Positions 1-15,347 are shown, counted from the stretch's first letter. The stretch: 64,000 nucleotides of DNA from Mermis nigrescens (GCA_036768485.1 JAVLUZ010000142.1:700153-764152); one strand, 5' to 3'. Numbers and translations are program-made. The notes: generated from the letters alone by a model not told the origin.

Positions 1-1186
1 TATGAAAAAATGAGTCATGTTATTCTTTCTTACGCTGACTCGAGCTCGAAGACGAGATCAAGCGCAATGTTAAGTTAATTCTGTTCTATAGATGGCTTAA
101 GTCCTAGCCCGCGCTATTGTTCTTAGTTTTTATATGTTGTTATTACTCTTTAAATGTACATACAAGCTTATTCATGCGTAATCATATTGCCTTAATTTCA
201 GTGCAATGTGTTTTAATAATTATAATATTTTTTTAATACAAACTTCACTTTTGCGTGAAAATATAATAGAAAACCTAAAGTAGGTACTAGGTAGGGTACA
301 TGAAAGCTGCTGCATTATGGACTAGACAACACGATCGTGTGTTCATTACGGTTGAAGTATACAAGATTTATAAGAACAACAAAAAGAATCACGAGAAAGA
401 ATATCTACTTTTAGTCCTCAATTGTGTTATAATTTTTAGATGCTTCAATAGAATTTTACCCGACACTTTCTAGCACACACTGCGCATCTTATTAAATTCA
501 AACATAAAAATAAGATTTTAATTTGTAGCCGAGTATTTTGAAAATTATATACCTACATACAAGATAGCTGTGTAAGTGCATCGAAAGTGTCGCAATTTGG
601 CGTCGAACGGTTCAGGTACGTATATCGATATTAATTTATGCGGGATTTCTTTTGTTGTCTTCGTGAAAATACGCTAAAAATAGCTTGATTAAAGCTTTCT
701 CCGTCAACAGTGCTTTTTTCATCACAATGGGCGTATAATGTGCATATAAATCAGCTTCCGTTTATCAAACTATAGCATTGGGAGACTGGCTGTTCAACTT
801 AAACTTTTTCCCCTTCTCGCGTCTCCATTATGCTGAATAAAATGACGTAAGGCCCAAAAGAATTTGGCTTTTACCCAATGCGTGATATGCGAGTCGTTTT
901 GGAAAATGCGGGTTTTTAGGCCTTTGCGATAATGTGATCGACGCCAGATTGAATAGGAAGTAAAGTATTTGGCATCGTTTCAATAACATTGAGTAGGCCT
1001 TTTTTTGTTTGCCACATTAGTCAATCCAAACTACGCGTGATGTACACACATGCGTGAATACATTTAGGGAAATGAATGCGAACGTGAGAAATGGATTACG
1101 ATAAAAATAAAAACAGTTGCTCTCGGATAAAGAGGAAATAATTTATAGCATTTAGGGTCCATTGCAACATATGCGGTACTAATCAA
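1..1186. other. AT-rich DNA without recognisable gene
   Basis: No open frame with protein-like composition or plausible splice sites was recognised on either strand. The stretch is AT-rich and mostly single-copy within this window. Confidence 0.4.
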
Positions 1187-1424
1187 AGGTGGGCGGCAAC
1201 AAAATTCTGGTGGTGCATGATTTTTCAAAGGTAAAAAAATGGTCTTAAAAATCATTGTACGGCGAAAAGAAGTATTTTTCAACGTTTCTCATCGAGCACT
1301 ATCCATTGGCATCGTAAGAATGCGAAAAAAATTTAAAAATTGAATTCTGCGGGGTTATTTTGGTTTCTGGGGGTATGCGGCCTTCTGGGGCCGCATACCC
1401 CCAAATCCCCCACGCCCACGTGCA
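1187..1424 (+). repeat. R1 dispersed repeat, copy a
   Basis: First of at least six copies of a roughly 240-265 bp element. It opens with a GTGGGC-GC-AAAATTCTGG type end and closes with CCCCACGCCCACGTG. The middle carries the shared phrases TTTCTCATCGAGCACTATCC and CCATTGGCATC. Other copies are at 2640-2903, 15083-15347, 26635-26890, 31163-31413 and 50632-50867. The ends are roughly inverted (GTGGGC against GCCCAC), suggesting a non-autonomous DNA element, but no target-site duplication was found. Confidence 0.7.
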
Positions 1425-2639
1425 TGAATCTAAACGCTACACCTACATTTTATATGGATAAAAATTCATCAAGACGGACATTCTCGCTTAAATTATCTTT
1501 ATAACAAAGTCTCATTTGAATTTAAAAATTACCCGAATTAGTAAGACAGTAGGTATCGAAAAGTTGTCGTTAAGGTAATGCGACTTAATTTGAATGCGAC
1601 CAGGTTTGTAGCAATTCAATACACGCGTAGTGAATTATAGTTTCGGTTGAGCGCAGCAAAATTGCCTATTTTCTCTCCAATAAAAATTTGGTAATTAAAT
1701 AGCAGGTGTATAAATATAACGGTCTGGTTCTAGTGGTAGTACTTTGGAACTTGAGGTTGATATGCAAATGGCACAAAAATATTAGAATGCTCCCTTTTGC
1801 TAAAGGAGCTCTTACAATGTTCAAAAACTTAGAAACCTACCTGTGTACATATATCGTTCAGAGGATTTCATGCGGCGGACATTCCACAGTTGTTGAAAAG
1901 GGTCAAATAAATATGAATAAATAAATAAAAACTAAAATGAACCATGTTTTTCATTTTTGACCAACACGAAACACTATTCATTGCCCTAAAAAACTAGCTG
2001 AAAAACGAAAGAATTTTTGAAAGTGGAGTTCATGGTATGCTTGAACAAGAAATACAGATTTATAGTATAAGTGAAATAAGATTAATGGATCCATCGAAGG
2101 TAAAGATGCGCGCATGCAGCGTCCGAATTTTCGAGGTCAGAGGGATTCAGAAATTTTTAAAGGTAAAAAAGGTGCTAAAATATTGATGGCAGGGGTCACA
2201 AAACACAATTTTTGACGTTTCTCACCAAGCTCTATCTATTGGCACCAAGAGGCAGACTATAAAAAATTCCAGGAGGCATGCATCTGGCATGCATGTGGGA
2301 GTTTAGCGGTCTACATCTCCCTTCAGAAAAAAATGAAAAATTTTCAGGGTAATATGAATAGGCAAAATGAAGACCCAACGAAAGAAAATCAAGTTTTATG
2401 CAAGAGTGCTTGAAGATTGATTAGAAACGGTGTTGGATAACTTTACATTATTTTTGCATTCGGTTTTTGAGACAATCATTCGAAAATGCTCTCTGACTGA
2501 CCCCCCTTAACTCGCTGACCCCCTATGTTTGAACATGCCTGTGACTATCCAATGGCCCCCCTGAATCCCACGCTCACAAGGGCGGAGTTGACAAGACAAA
2601 GTCATGCTAAAGTTGACAGTCATACCTAGGCGTGGGGGT
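1425..2639. other. AT-rich DNA with fragments of dispersed repeats
   Basis: No gene recognised. Around 2100-2310 there is a degraded relative of the R1 repeat (the phrase about a lysine-like GAGCTCTATC-type core is still visible). A 72-codon frame at 1706-1924 has no recognisable motif and is not called. Confidence 0.35.
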
Positions 2640-2903
2640 CTCGACCATACGTGGGAAGCAAGAAAATTCTGGGGGAGGGTGCAAGATTTTCCAAAGGTCA
2701 AAAAATGGCCTTATAAATGATGGTTTGGCCAAAAAACACCATTTTTCAACGTTTCTCATTGAGCACTATCCATTGGCATCAAAAGATTGCGAAAAAAATT
2801 TCAAAAAATTAAATTCTGGGGGAGGTATTTTGAATTCTGGGGGTATGTTGGTTTCTCGGGGAAGGGGTGGTGTATACCCCCAAACCTACCCACGCCCAGG
2901 TAT
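2640..2903 (+). repeat. R1 dispersed repeat, copy b
   Basis: Second copy of R1, same orientation as copy a, beginning near ACGTGGGAAGCAAG and ending CCCACGCCCAGGTATG. The core phrases GTTTCTCATTGAGCACTATC and CATTGGCATC match the other copies. Open frames across it are chance products of the repeat. Confidence 0.7.
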
Positions 2904-3023
2904 GGTCTGGACCCCTTGAGAATTTGGGAAACCCCAAAATCGATAGACCGCCACAACTAAATTCTTAGTACTATTTATGGCAATTTTGCCCCATCGGACC
3001 AACCCCAGAATTTGGATGCTGCC

Positions 3024-3532
3024 CAGGTGGTGGATCTGGGATTTTCCGAAGGAGCGGTATCCCAAACTTTTCCTAAAAAATATAGGTCCGAAAATTAGCA
3101 CTTCATGTGCGAAATAGCCTTTTTTCAGCTTTGTCTACTTTCATTTAAAATCACTTTTTACGAAAAATTTTACAATTTTCAATAATTTTATGCGCAAAAA
3201 TAATCAAATTTCTTTTACTTTAGCGAAAATCTGGCGCGAAGCCCAAACGTCAAAAATTTTCGCACGGAAATAGAAGAAACATGCTGAAATAGCTGTTTCT
3301 GCGGTTGACATTGTATTAAAACCTATTCATTCAGCAAAAAATGGCTTTCAGGTTGCCAAGAAAATAAAAAAGTGTCATAAATGGGTATTATCTGTCGCTG
3401 AAAAATTTGAGAAATTATGGTCACTGACGGGCAAGAATAATTGCTAATTGCATATCCATTCTTTATCTCGTCAACTATTTTGAGACAAGGTGGAGGCCGC
3501 TCCCCTTCGCCACCCCCTTAAATCCGTCCCTG
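3024..3532 (+). mobile_element. hAT-like MITE, long subfamily (copy B1)
   Basis: About 509 bp. It begins CAGGTGGTGGATCTGGG and ends AAATCCGTCCCTG, an imperfect inverted pair of the CAG(T/G)GGCGGAT type that also bounds the short MITE family at 5687, 37349, 41350 and 42192. A diverged second copy lies at 42535-43031 and shares several internal blocks, for example CATATCCATTCTTTATCTCG. No clean 8-bp target-site duplication remains. No transposase is encoded. Confidence 0.6.
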
Positions 3533-3773
3533 CTAATGCCCACCAATCCTGACAACTGATTTTTCAATCAAATTTTAAATTGAGGATGCACATCTGATAG
3601 AAAGCCCGATCTCAAACCCAGTATGACTCTTAACCAAAAAATAAGTTTTTTGCTCTTTTCCCCCTTCAGGTCATCGTCGTTTTCTCGTAAAGCTATAAAA
3701 GAAGGTTGATTTTTCCATGAATGATTCCGTAAAAAAATTTGAAATGAGTTCTGAAAATTTGTGCAGGCTTTTA

Positions 3774-5686
<1,913 letters not shown>

Positions 5687-5882
5687 CAGTAGCGGATCTA
5701 GGATTTTCCTAAGGGGGGGGGGGCGGTCGGTACCCCTAAGGGGGGCGGAACCCTGACTTGGGCGGAAAAATTAGCCGTTTTAACCCAAAAAATCGCTCAA
5801 AAATGCTTAATTTTTCGCACTTTTTTGGGCTAATGGGGGGGGGAGCGGCCGCCGCCCCCGCCCCTCCCTAAATCCGCCCCTG
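5687..5882 (+). mobile_element. hAT-like MITE, short family (copy A1)
   Basis: 196 bp, starting CAGTAGCGGATCTAGG and ending AAATCCGCCCCTG. It is flanked by AACCGAAG on the left and AACCGAGG on the right, an 8-bp duplication with one mismatch. An 8-bp duplication with CAG...CTG termini is the signature of the hAT superfamily. The interior is G-run rich and non-coding. Confidence 0.8.
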
Positions 5883-6094
5883 AACCGAGGATATATAACA
5901 ACTGGATAAAACGAAGCATCTTAGGCTCAACAGGTTGCTCGGACCGACCACTCAGACCTGTTTCTGGATGAAATTGTGCAAGCGGCTTCTAATAAATTTT
6001 GCCACAGCCGACATCAGTTAAGTACTTTTGCAGTAAATGTACCTAGCTACGTCTAAAAAACCATGCCCATTGAGACCACACATGGGCGTATGAG

Positions 6095-6785
6095 GGAGTC
6101 TAGATCATACGCGTTCTTTGGGGAGTTTGACCCCCAGAATGGCAACTGACCCCCGCAAAATGGCTTTGACCCCCCTCCAGAATTGTCGATTTCTTGTAAA
6201 ACTTGTAAAAAGTGTACCTCATTAGGCATTTTTAGCTCATTTTTAGCTCAAAAATTTCAAATTTTCGGCGCTTCGCGGCGTTTGCACATTTTTTGACTAT
6301 ATCTTGTTCAATTTACTCAATTTTTTAGAATTTGTTTGAGATTTATTTTACATTTCTATATTCTAAAAAGAGCGAGCATTGTCCGAAACGGTCAAAAAAC
6401 AGTGTTTTTGACGTGTACCCATCGCTTTTTAGCCCAACAGGGCACTTTTAAAAGAATTTTTGGGCCTGACCCCCCTCCCAAAATTCCCATGTTGTACATG
6501 TATGATCTGAGACCCCATGTGGGTGTGGGGTCTCGAGATTCCGGCAGACCCCCCCCAAATGATGGACCCCAGGATCTAATTTGGGCCTTTTTTGAGAAAT
6601 TCTCGCGCCGCCCATGCATGGTCTGTACCCCCGAAAACCTGAAGGACTCTCATAAATCAGCAGACCCTCGGAAATTATTGTTTGGTACAATTCTTGGCTT
6701 TTTAGCCCCATCAGCCACACCCCCCCCGAATAAGGTTGCTGCCCATATTGACACCAACTTAGAGGCCATCATGCGAGTACCTATT
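6095..6785 (+). repeat. R3 dispersed repeat, copy a
   Basis: Repeat rich in TGACCCCC blocks. It shares long collinear stretches with 62505-62935 (GGCAACTGACCCCCGCAAAA, AAAGAGCGAGCATTGTC, CAGTGTTTTTGAC) and weaker ones with 9590-9880 and 63760-64000. It includes a GC-rich hairpin near 6267. A 150-codon frame across it (6336-6788) is repeat-derived and not called as a gene. Confidence 0.65.
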
Positions 6786-8382
6786 TAGGTACCTGCAGGT
6801 GTAGCGATACCTGATAATTAAACATAAAATGTTGAATAATACACTTTACAGTACGCCAATGACAAACATCAATTTATGAGGATGAATCAATATTCTATTG
6901 CAGTCCAATGACCAGGTCTCAGAGCCATTGACGACGGACGTGCCTGACTGAAGTAACTCCTCCGCTGGTTTGCGCTCCTCGACCCCTTTTCACCCAGGCA
7001 AGGACTAAATCAACAACTTCGCGATATAATTATTAATTTTCGGAAAGGTCCGTTAAATGACTTGTAGAAAAATTGTAAAAAACTGGAGCATTTTTACCTT
7101 TTCGATTTTTTAATATGTTCAGAAATAAACGGCTTTATTTACGCCAATTCTGTCAGATTCGGCTGATTAATTTAGGACATAATATGAATATAATTCAACA
7201 AGATGAAATATACATCGACTCGTCAAATTTTATAAAGGAATTTAAAAAACTCAATATGAATGAACAGCTCGAGATGCCTTGTGAAAAGAAAATGGTGAGA
7301 AAGAAATATATCGGCTAGAAATCCAGCTTACTTATTGTGTAAAACATTCCAAAGTTTTTTCGGGAAAATCATTGAATCTGTCGCATTACGATCAATTTTA
7401 GTAGAATTACATCGAAGAGTTGCAATAATAAAAAAACAAAAATATATTATTCTTGGTGCAGCAAACATTGTTTTTCGACGACTCTAATCAGAATCAAATC
7501 ACTCGTCTAAAAAACAATAAAATGTAAAATAATCCGTCAGACCTATGGCTGCGTACATAGATGTGAGCAAGATGACGGCTTCAGTAATAATGAATAAATT
7601 AAATTGCTTCATATGATTAATACGGAAAAAATACAACAGACCATCGCATTACGTACTAACATATTCTGATTCATTAAAGTGAAAATTCAACTTCAAACGA
7701 TTTAGGGCTTAAATTTTGATTTAAATTTATATTTCAATTTTTTTAAAATTTATTCAGTATTTTAAGCGTAAATGGAATACTGAAAGCAACTTTCTATTCG
7801 TTTAATTATTCAGAAAGGTTCCGCGCGTAGGTTTATTTTCTTTTTAATACTTTTCCCATAAGTTTTTGAGGCTTTTCAATATTCTTTGAAGCCTTTCGAT
7901 GATTTTTTCAATATTTCAAAAATGCCAGAAAATTTAGGCTTTTGTCCGGGATTCCGGTCAAGGATGAGCGAATCTATGCAGCCTAATTTAACTATACGAT
8001 TTATAAAGTATTTATGAGTACAAAATTATTTATGTATTTTATGTGCATTATAAGGAATTTTAACAAAAAAAATAGGCGAATATCAACACGGGAAAGATTG
8101 CGAAAAGCGTTGAGGAATAGTATTTAGCGCCATAAGGTAAAAATGCTCAGCTGAAGCAACCTGAAAACATGTTAGCGCATTCCTGCGAAATTGGAATTGG
8201 CCATAGTAGCGTAATCGGGTCGCCACATTGTACCCGATTGAAGTAGAGCTGATGGTAAAATAAATAAATCATTAATTACTCAAGAATATAACAAAAATTA
8301 ATAATATAAAAGGCGACAATGAAAAAAATATATAATTGAATAATAAGAAGCATGAAAAATAGAACGAATAATATAACAATCC
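6786..8382. other. AT-rich DNA without recognisable gene
   Basis: No coding signal or recognised repeat. A 67-codon frame at 7115-7318 has no motif I can name. Confidence 0.35.
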
Positions 8383-8387
8383 GGGGT

Positions 8388-8560
8388 GGGTTTAGACTTA
8401 GACTTAAGTTTAGACTTAAGTTTAGACTTAAGCTTTAGACGCGTCTAAATTTTTAGATTTAGACGCGTCGATTCTAAATGTGTTTCTCATTAGACGTCTA
8501 AGTTAGACGCGTCGAAATTTCGTCGAAGTTAGACGTGATTTAGACGAATCACTAGACGAG
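8388..8560. repeat. Left subterminal TTAGACG repeat array of the Harbinger element
   Basis: Tandem TTTAGACTTAAG units are followed by several TTAGACGCGTC motifs. The matching inverted array is at 10558-10710. Such subterminal arrays are plausible binding sites for the element's own transposase or Myb-like protein; that role is inference. Confidence 0.75.
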
Positions 8561-8706
8561 GCAAGGGGCTGGGTTAACTTTTGATTAAAAGCTTATTCTT
8601 TGCATCAGCATGCACACATGAAAGTTGTTTTCGTAAAAATATGGCATTTTCGATGGTTTAACTCGTTTTCAATCAAAACGACAATCATTTAAGTCTTGCA
8701 ATTTTT

Positions 8707-9287
8707 ATGACCTTCCGGATAAAGATTTTCAAGTTCAAAATTCACTTTGGATTCACGAAAAATTGTTTCAAAAGAATTCATGCTTATTTACCGGTGAAAG
8801 TACCTGCAAAGGGAAATCCAAGTTGTTCAACGGAATTAACATTGGCAGTAACGTTGCGTTTCTACAGAACTGGAAGCCCTTATTTTGTTGTGGCGAAACT
8901 GTTTAATTTGCATTCGAAATCAACTGTTTCAAGAATTGTTACTGAAACCACGGATCAATTATTCGAGTATATGCTGAACAAAGTTATATTTTTTCCAGGG
9001 AATATTGAAGATTTAAATGCGATCAAGCAAACATTTTATAGAAAATGCAAAATACCGAATGTGGAGGGTAAATTTTTGAACGTTTACGAAGATTGGCTAG
9101 GTCAGCTCATGACAGTAGAATTTTATCCGTTAGCTCATTACAGTTAGAAAATGGAGCCCTACCCAGTATTTTACTTGGCGATTCTGGGTATCCATGCAAA
9201 ACATGGCTTCTTACACCTTATTTGAGACCGATAACTGATGCCGAAAATCAGTTCAATGATTATCGCAGAAAAACAAGGTATGTTTAG
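8707..9287 (+). pseudogene. HARBI1-like transposase fragment
   Basis: The first frame (8707-9147) carries the N-terminal part of a PIF/Harbinger transposase, with LRFYRTGSPYFVVAKLF, KSTVSRIV and a late FPG followed by PNVEG. The reading then shifts by one frame. The second part (to 9287) carries SAHDSRIL, LLGDSGYP, WLLTPYLRP and FNDYRRKTR. The block that would normally hold the first catalytic Asp (AIDGTHI type) is missing between PNVEG and SAHDSRIL, so the enzyme is dead. AAACAAG|GTATGT at the end looks like the element's own splice donor. The family is known to cut and paste with a DDE catalytic core. Confidence 0.8.
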
Positions 9288-9589
9288 ATAGGCGGCATAA
9301 GTGGGAATATTTCAAGTTCATGATTGCGTCAGACATGTTGTAACTTCTAAAAAATATTTCACGTAGCAAAGAATCAGTTTAACATTCTTAATACTTTGTG
9401 AGTGCCTGGCAGACTTTGTGAATGTACAATAAAACTTAATCATTTCTCCGCAGCTAAAACTTTGGAAAACCAAGTAAAACATGTGCCTGCATAAGTTAGT
9501 TTACGTGGTTTCAGGTTTCGAGTTTGAAACGTAAAGAATATCAAGCCTTTGAGCAATCACAGTACCAACATGCCTTCAGCATACATTCG

Positions 9590-9880
9590 GGGTGTTCACC
9601 ATACATGTACTTGGGGGTCGGGGGTTTGGGGAGGGTGTGCTGACCCCCGACCCCCCCCCCAAAAAAAAGGTTACTGACCCCCAGCAGATTCTCGGTGACC
9701 CCAGCAGAATGGCTAAAAAATTTTTTTGAATAGTTTTTGTCATTTTTTCGATCGAATATGATGGGAAATGCTCAGAAACGTTTTTAACGCTTAGCTTCAA
9801 TTTTCTTTGATTTTTAGACGTTTTTCGAAAAAAATTTCTTTCGGTTGACCCCGAAAAGTTTTATACTGTGCATGTATGTT
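9590..9880 (-). repeat. R3-related repeat inside the Harbinger element
   Basis: Block rich in TGACCCCC/GGGGGTC sequence, beginning near ATACATGTACTTGGGGGTCG. It resembles the ends of R3 copies a and b and interrupts the Harbinger interior between its two coding remnants. Orientation was judged from the placement of the C-rich end and is uncertain. Confidence 0.5.
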
Positions 9881-10047
9881 GTTCACCAAATTCTGCGTCC
9901 GCAACACCTACAAAATCTTGAAAACTAAAATTAGCGTCTTTTGGAGCCCTTTATGATTAGCCCGTAATCAAACTGACAAAAATCTTTTCAGAAAAAATTT
10001 TTAAAACAAAAAAAATTCGGTCAAACTATTGATGTTTCAAATGTTCT

Positions 10048-10407
10048 CTAAAACTTTATAGGTTCATGCGTGATTTTTACTCTTGAGTCTTGAACCCACC
10101 ATAAAAGCAAAATAAAGTGTGATTTAATGATTTTAACCTTTTTTCGGCTGGCTATCGCGTTATATTCATTCAATAACCTTTGCCAGGCTTCGTTTTTCTT
10201 ATTGGCCGTACAAGTAGCCGAAAAGGGGGCATCCAAAAGTTTTTGACGCTTTTCGTATTCTTTAACTAAAATCGCAGTGTCCGCAGCAGAACAATTCGGA
10301 CATCGCGGGCGTTTAGGTGACCCTTGACCTTTGCTATTGGTTTCGGATGTTTTTGATTCAGAATCTGATTCGAACTGTGGTGACTCCATTGAAAATTTTT
10401 TCAGCAA
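10048..10407 (-). pseudogene. Harbinger Myb/SANT-like DNA-binding protein remnant
   Basis: A 119-codon open frame. Its N-terminus is Ser/Glu-rich (residues 1-35), followed by a Myb/SANT-like segment at about residues 40-95 (ADTAILVKEYEKRQKLLD, KKNEAWQRLLNEYNAIAS). Harbinger elements typically encode such a protein beside the transposase, and it helps carry the transposase to the element ends. After SRKK the frame becomes hydrophobic and unlike the family. CGAAAAAAG|GTTAAAA there is a possible splice donor, so the last 25 residues may be intronic. The open frame is intact, but the partner transposase is dead. Confidence 0.65.
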
Positions 10408-10716
10408 TCAATAATACAAACACATAACTTCAAACAATATTCTGTAATTACTGACAATTTATCGCCACTCCAGTGTTCTTTTACGAATTTGTAATTTGAA
10501 TCAAAGAAACACACCGACACGAATATTTGTTTGTATCGAACAACTTACACCTAACTTACAACTTAGACGTAATTTAGACGTTCTATGAGAAACACTGTTA
10601 AGACTTTTAGACGCACTCGTCTAACTTCCGTCTAACTTCGACGCGTCTAAAGTTCGTCGAAATGGCGTCTAAGTTCGACGCGTCCAACTTAGACGTTCTA
10701 ATGAGAAACCCACCCC

Positions 10717-12265
10717 TGCAGATATGTATATTTGAACCTGCAGAGCACGAATGGGCATTGAAATTTTGTACCCAAAGACCAAAAGACCCCGAAATTAAGT
10801 TTTTCGTTACAATGATACTAGAGTCGAGAAATGTCGGAAAATAATGTTTTTTTGCTCCCCTCTAACATAAATATTCCGGCCTCTTTTCACCTTTGTAATT
10901 TATCGTGTTGACCTTTGAAAATAAATAGGAAAAGCAAGAGTAGAAGCACTTCCATATGCCTTATTTTATTCAAATTTTCTTATTACAACTAATTTTCATG
11001 ACAGAGGGAATGATATTTTACGATATAAATTGCCAAAACTCGTAACGCACACTTCTTTGAAATTTTGAATCAGAGAAAACTATAGAGGGATAACACCTGA
11101 GGCCAAAATCTCAAAAATTTTCAACTTAAATTATGAATGTGAATCGATAATTCTCTAAAGTTTCGATGAATTGGCTGAAACACATTAAAGCTATTCTTCA
11201 ATCATTTATGCTGTTCAAGGGGTTTTCATAAGATTCCGAAAAACGTGAAACCTCCATCCAACGGTTTAGAGACGTCGACAGATTCGTAAAGAAAATTGAG
11301 CAACAATAATCACTCTGTATGTTGGCAACGCAAGTTAGAATTCGGTACCTAAGTGCTAATATGAAACAAAAAAAAACACGTTTCATTCGGATAAGAAAGA
11401 ATTCAAAATTTAACATTTTTAATTTTAAAAACCTACATTTTTCTCTTTGCGTTAAAATTCTGGAACGTTTTCCAATTTCAATACCATTGGTCCAAAAACG
11501 ACCAGCACTATGATTTACAGTCACATAATCTCGATGCACATTTGAAATTTTCAATTTTTAAACTCGAAGATCTCATTTTCGAATTTCAATATAGACTGTG
11601 TACTACATATTTAGGTGGATCAATAATTTAAAACCTACCACTCTGTACATTTTTATTCGGGTCATTGTTACGGACGATTAGCTTCAATGGAAACAGTTTG
11701 GTCTTAATGTTCAGCTTGTGACCCCGCCTGTTGTTGCTGAGCTGTTATGCAAATTTTGAAATATATCATTATGAAACGCTTTAAGCATTTTGACAGTGGA
11801 AATAAAAGACAAAGAGGTAAAGAATGATAAGATTATGGTGCCGCTATCGAATCCGGCATTGTGCAGAGAGCAGAAAAGAGTGCGCGAGATGCATAAATGG
11901 AAAAGAAGATGTGTGCGGAAGAGTGGTAAACAAGCCGTGTACAGAAATAACAAAAAAACAAGTAAATAATAAGGCTTTACTACGCCACTAAACGAACGCT
12001 AAGTGACCACAGAAAGCACGGTAAAACGACTGATAAATTTATCAAATACGTAGACATAAAAGAATCCATTTCCCAGAGGCGTAGCCAGGATTTTAAAGTG
12101 CATTAAACGATTACCTTAGAGGGAAAGCGCCGAAATTTTTCGCATTTGTGTTTTATTCTATGGATAATATCCTGACTTGGTTTCCAGGAGAGCACGTGCC
12201 CTCTGTGCGAACCGTCTGACTATGCCCTTGCCACTCGCCCCCAATATCCACTTACAAAATTAATA
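10717..12265. other. AT-rich DNA without recognisable gene
   Basis: No protein family or repeat was recognised. A 118-codon frame on the - strand at 11198-11554 and an 80-codon one at 11711-11953 have no motif, no conserved-looking composition and no supporting splice sites. Confidence 0.35.
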
Positions 12266-12310
12266 TTGAATTTAGGAGGAACATTCCTACACATTCATAT
12301 TTCCAGAATC

Positions 12311-12493
12311 ATGCAGGCGCAGAAACGCAACTGTACAGTGCAGGGTGCAAAAGCACATAGAATAAATAGAGCGCGACTCGGTGAAATACGAGCGCGAAGC
12401 ACGAATATCATGCAAGGCCACAACATCAACTTCACGGGATACATCGAGAATGGATATTGTATCGTCCGTGAAAAACGAACTGAGTCGATTTAG
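12311..12493 (+). CDS. Possible short first exon or small ORF, unidentified
   Basis: A 60-codon frame starting at an ATG four bases after TTTCCAG, in a locally less AT-rich block just upstream of the exon-like segment at 12543. The product is basic (many Arg/Lys/Asn) and no family is recognised. It could be a 5' exon of the same unidentified gene as 12543-12783, but no splice donor joins the two in a consistent frame. This may be chance. Confidence 0.2.
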   Translation: MQAQKRNCTVQGAKAHRINRARLGEIRARSTNIMQGHNINFTGYIENGYCIVREKRTESI

Positions 12494-12542
12494 AGTTCCC
12501 GAAAAAATTTCTTATTTAAATTCGCTGCTTTTTTTCTTTTAG

Positions 12543-12783
12543 CGTCTCAGTGAAACACTAGTCAACGGCAGCCGAGGCCTTCCTTTGAATGCTACCCCAG
12601 ACGGAACCCGAGGCTAAGGAATTTCCGCGCCCATAATCGTGCGACATCAACATACCGCCGACGAATCCGGCTTTCCAATATCGGTTCGCATCGCCGGCGA
12701 CCTGTTTGCTGCGCAGGACGCTGCGCCGGGCCCGGGTACGTACGAGACAAGACCTGAGAATGTTCTGACTCTCACTCGTATGG
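12543..12783 (+). pseudogene. Exon-like block of an unidentified protein, with an in-frame TAA
   Basis: This 241-bp block is much richer in GC than its surroundings. It is preceded by a strong acceptor (TTTTTTTCTTTTAG) and followed by a textbook donor (ATGG|GTAAGTG). One frame reads through the whole block except for a single TAA at 12615-12617. Before the stop it gives SETLVNGSRGLPLNATPDG; after it, SAPIIVRHQHTADESGFP and AAQDAAPGPGTYETRPENV. The PGPGTYE string resembles sperm-tail PG-rich repeats, but one motif is not enough for a call. A CTAAG|GA acceptor directly at the stop would instead give a shorter intact exon (12619-12783). Either this is a decayed exon, or the true exon starts there. 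Confidence 0.45.
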
Positions 12784-12910
12784 GTAAGTGACTTTAAACG
12801 GATGAGTACTTCATAAAAAATAAAAAATTAGAACACTATAACACAACAAAAAGCAAATTGAGACATACATACAAAATGTACGTTGGATACCAACTTTATA
12901 AGATATACAC

Positions 12911-14451
<1,541 letters not shown>

Positions 14452-15082
14452 ATAGGTAGCGCGTCAGCGCTTACCTATAATATACTTGGCTATCCCCTAA
14501 CACCTGCGCACCCCTCCGGGGCACATATGTAGGAGGTACGGTTTTTTAAAAGATAGATAAAAAAGTTATGCGCTCTTTCTTTGTTTACATTCAATATTGA
14601 GTTTGTGATGAACGTGTACAGTTTTGGCATAACGTCATAACATATAACGAATTTTGGTGGGTTTTTGAGTGCTTGTGAACAACTCAAATTAAAGCCACAA
14701 ACAATTTACTGGTTCTTAATTGTAGAGGAAGGAAGGCTCCAGATGTCAATTGTTTTAAATTTAGCATTGGATTATTGAATGGGAGTGTAAAGAGTGTGCA
14801 AATTCGGGGAAAACACATTTTGGTCGTGTTTCCGACTTGTTTATCGCTCCTTCTGCCAACAACTCCGGTTAAGAGTCTCCAGAAATAATTTTGATAGAAA
14901 TGTACTACGCCTTATTACCGTTCGCTTACCGGCAAACTTTTGTACGCTCAATACGACTTAATGCGGAGTTAAGGTTAAAGGTTGAAGCTTGAAGTAGGCT
15001 CCAAGCATCCGAAATCAGGTATCGCCTGCGCCAGAACCGTTTGTTACACCGCTAGATATCGCAAGGAGTTGCGTGCGACCAA

Positions 15083-15347
15083 ACCTGGGCGTGGGAGGTT
15101 TGGGAGGGTGTGCACCCCCGAGAAACCAAAATGCCCTTCTTCCAGAGAGCAAAATACAAACCCAAAGCATTCAATTTACAGGGGAAATTTTTTAAAATTT
15201 TTCACGCAATTTTTTGATGCCAATGGATTGTGCTCGATAAGAAACGTTGAAAAATGGCGTTTTTTCGCCATACCACCATTTTTTAAGGCCATTTTTTGAC
15301 CTTTGAAAAATCCTTGCACCCCCCAGAATTCTGGTGCTGCCCACCTA
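15083..15347 (-). repeat. R1 dispersed repeat, copy c
   Basis: Reverse-orientation R1 copy, opening ACCTGGGCGTGGGAGG and closing TGCTGCCCACCTATAG, with the core GATAAGAAACGTTGAAAAAT. It sits inside the left inverted arm directly against a tRNA-like SINE, so two insertions lie side by side. Confidence 0.7.

Larger units (their letters stand above)
8383..10716. mobile_element. PIF/Harbinger-type DNA transposon, decayed
   Basis: About 2.33 kb, bounded by the inverted ends GGGGTGGGTTT (8383) and AAACCCACCCC (to 10716). Inside each end lies an array of TTAGACG-type motifs, including the palindrome GACGCGTC. It encodes remnants of the two proteins typical of Harbinger elements: a HARBI1-like transposase on the + strand (8707-9287) and a Myb/SANT-like protein on the - strand (10048-10407). 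A copy of repeat R3 is inserted near 9590-9880. No clear 3-bp duplication is visible at the ends. Confidence 0.8.

Noticed and set aside
6336..6788. 150-codon + strand frame
   Set aside because: Lies wholly within dispersed repeat R3a, and collinear repeat copies do not keep the frame.
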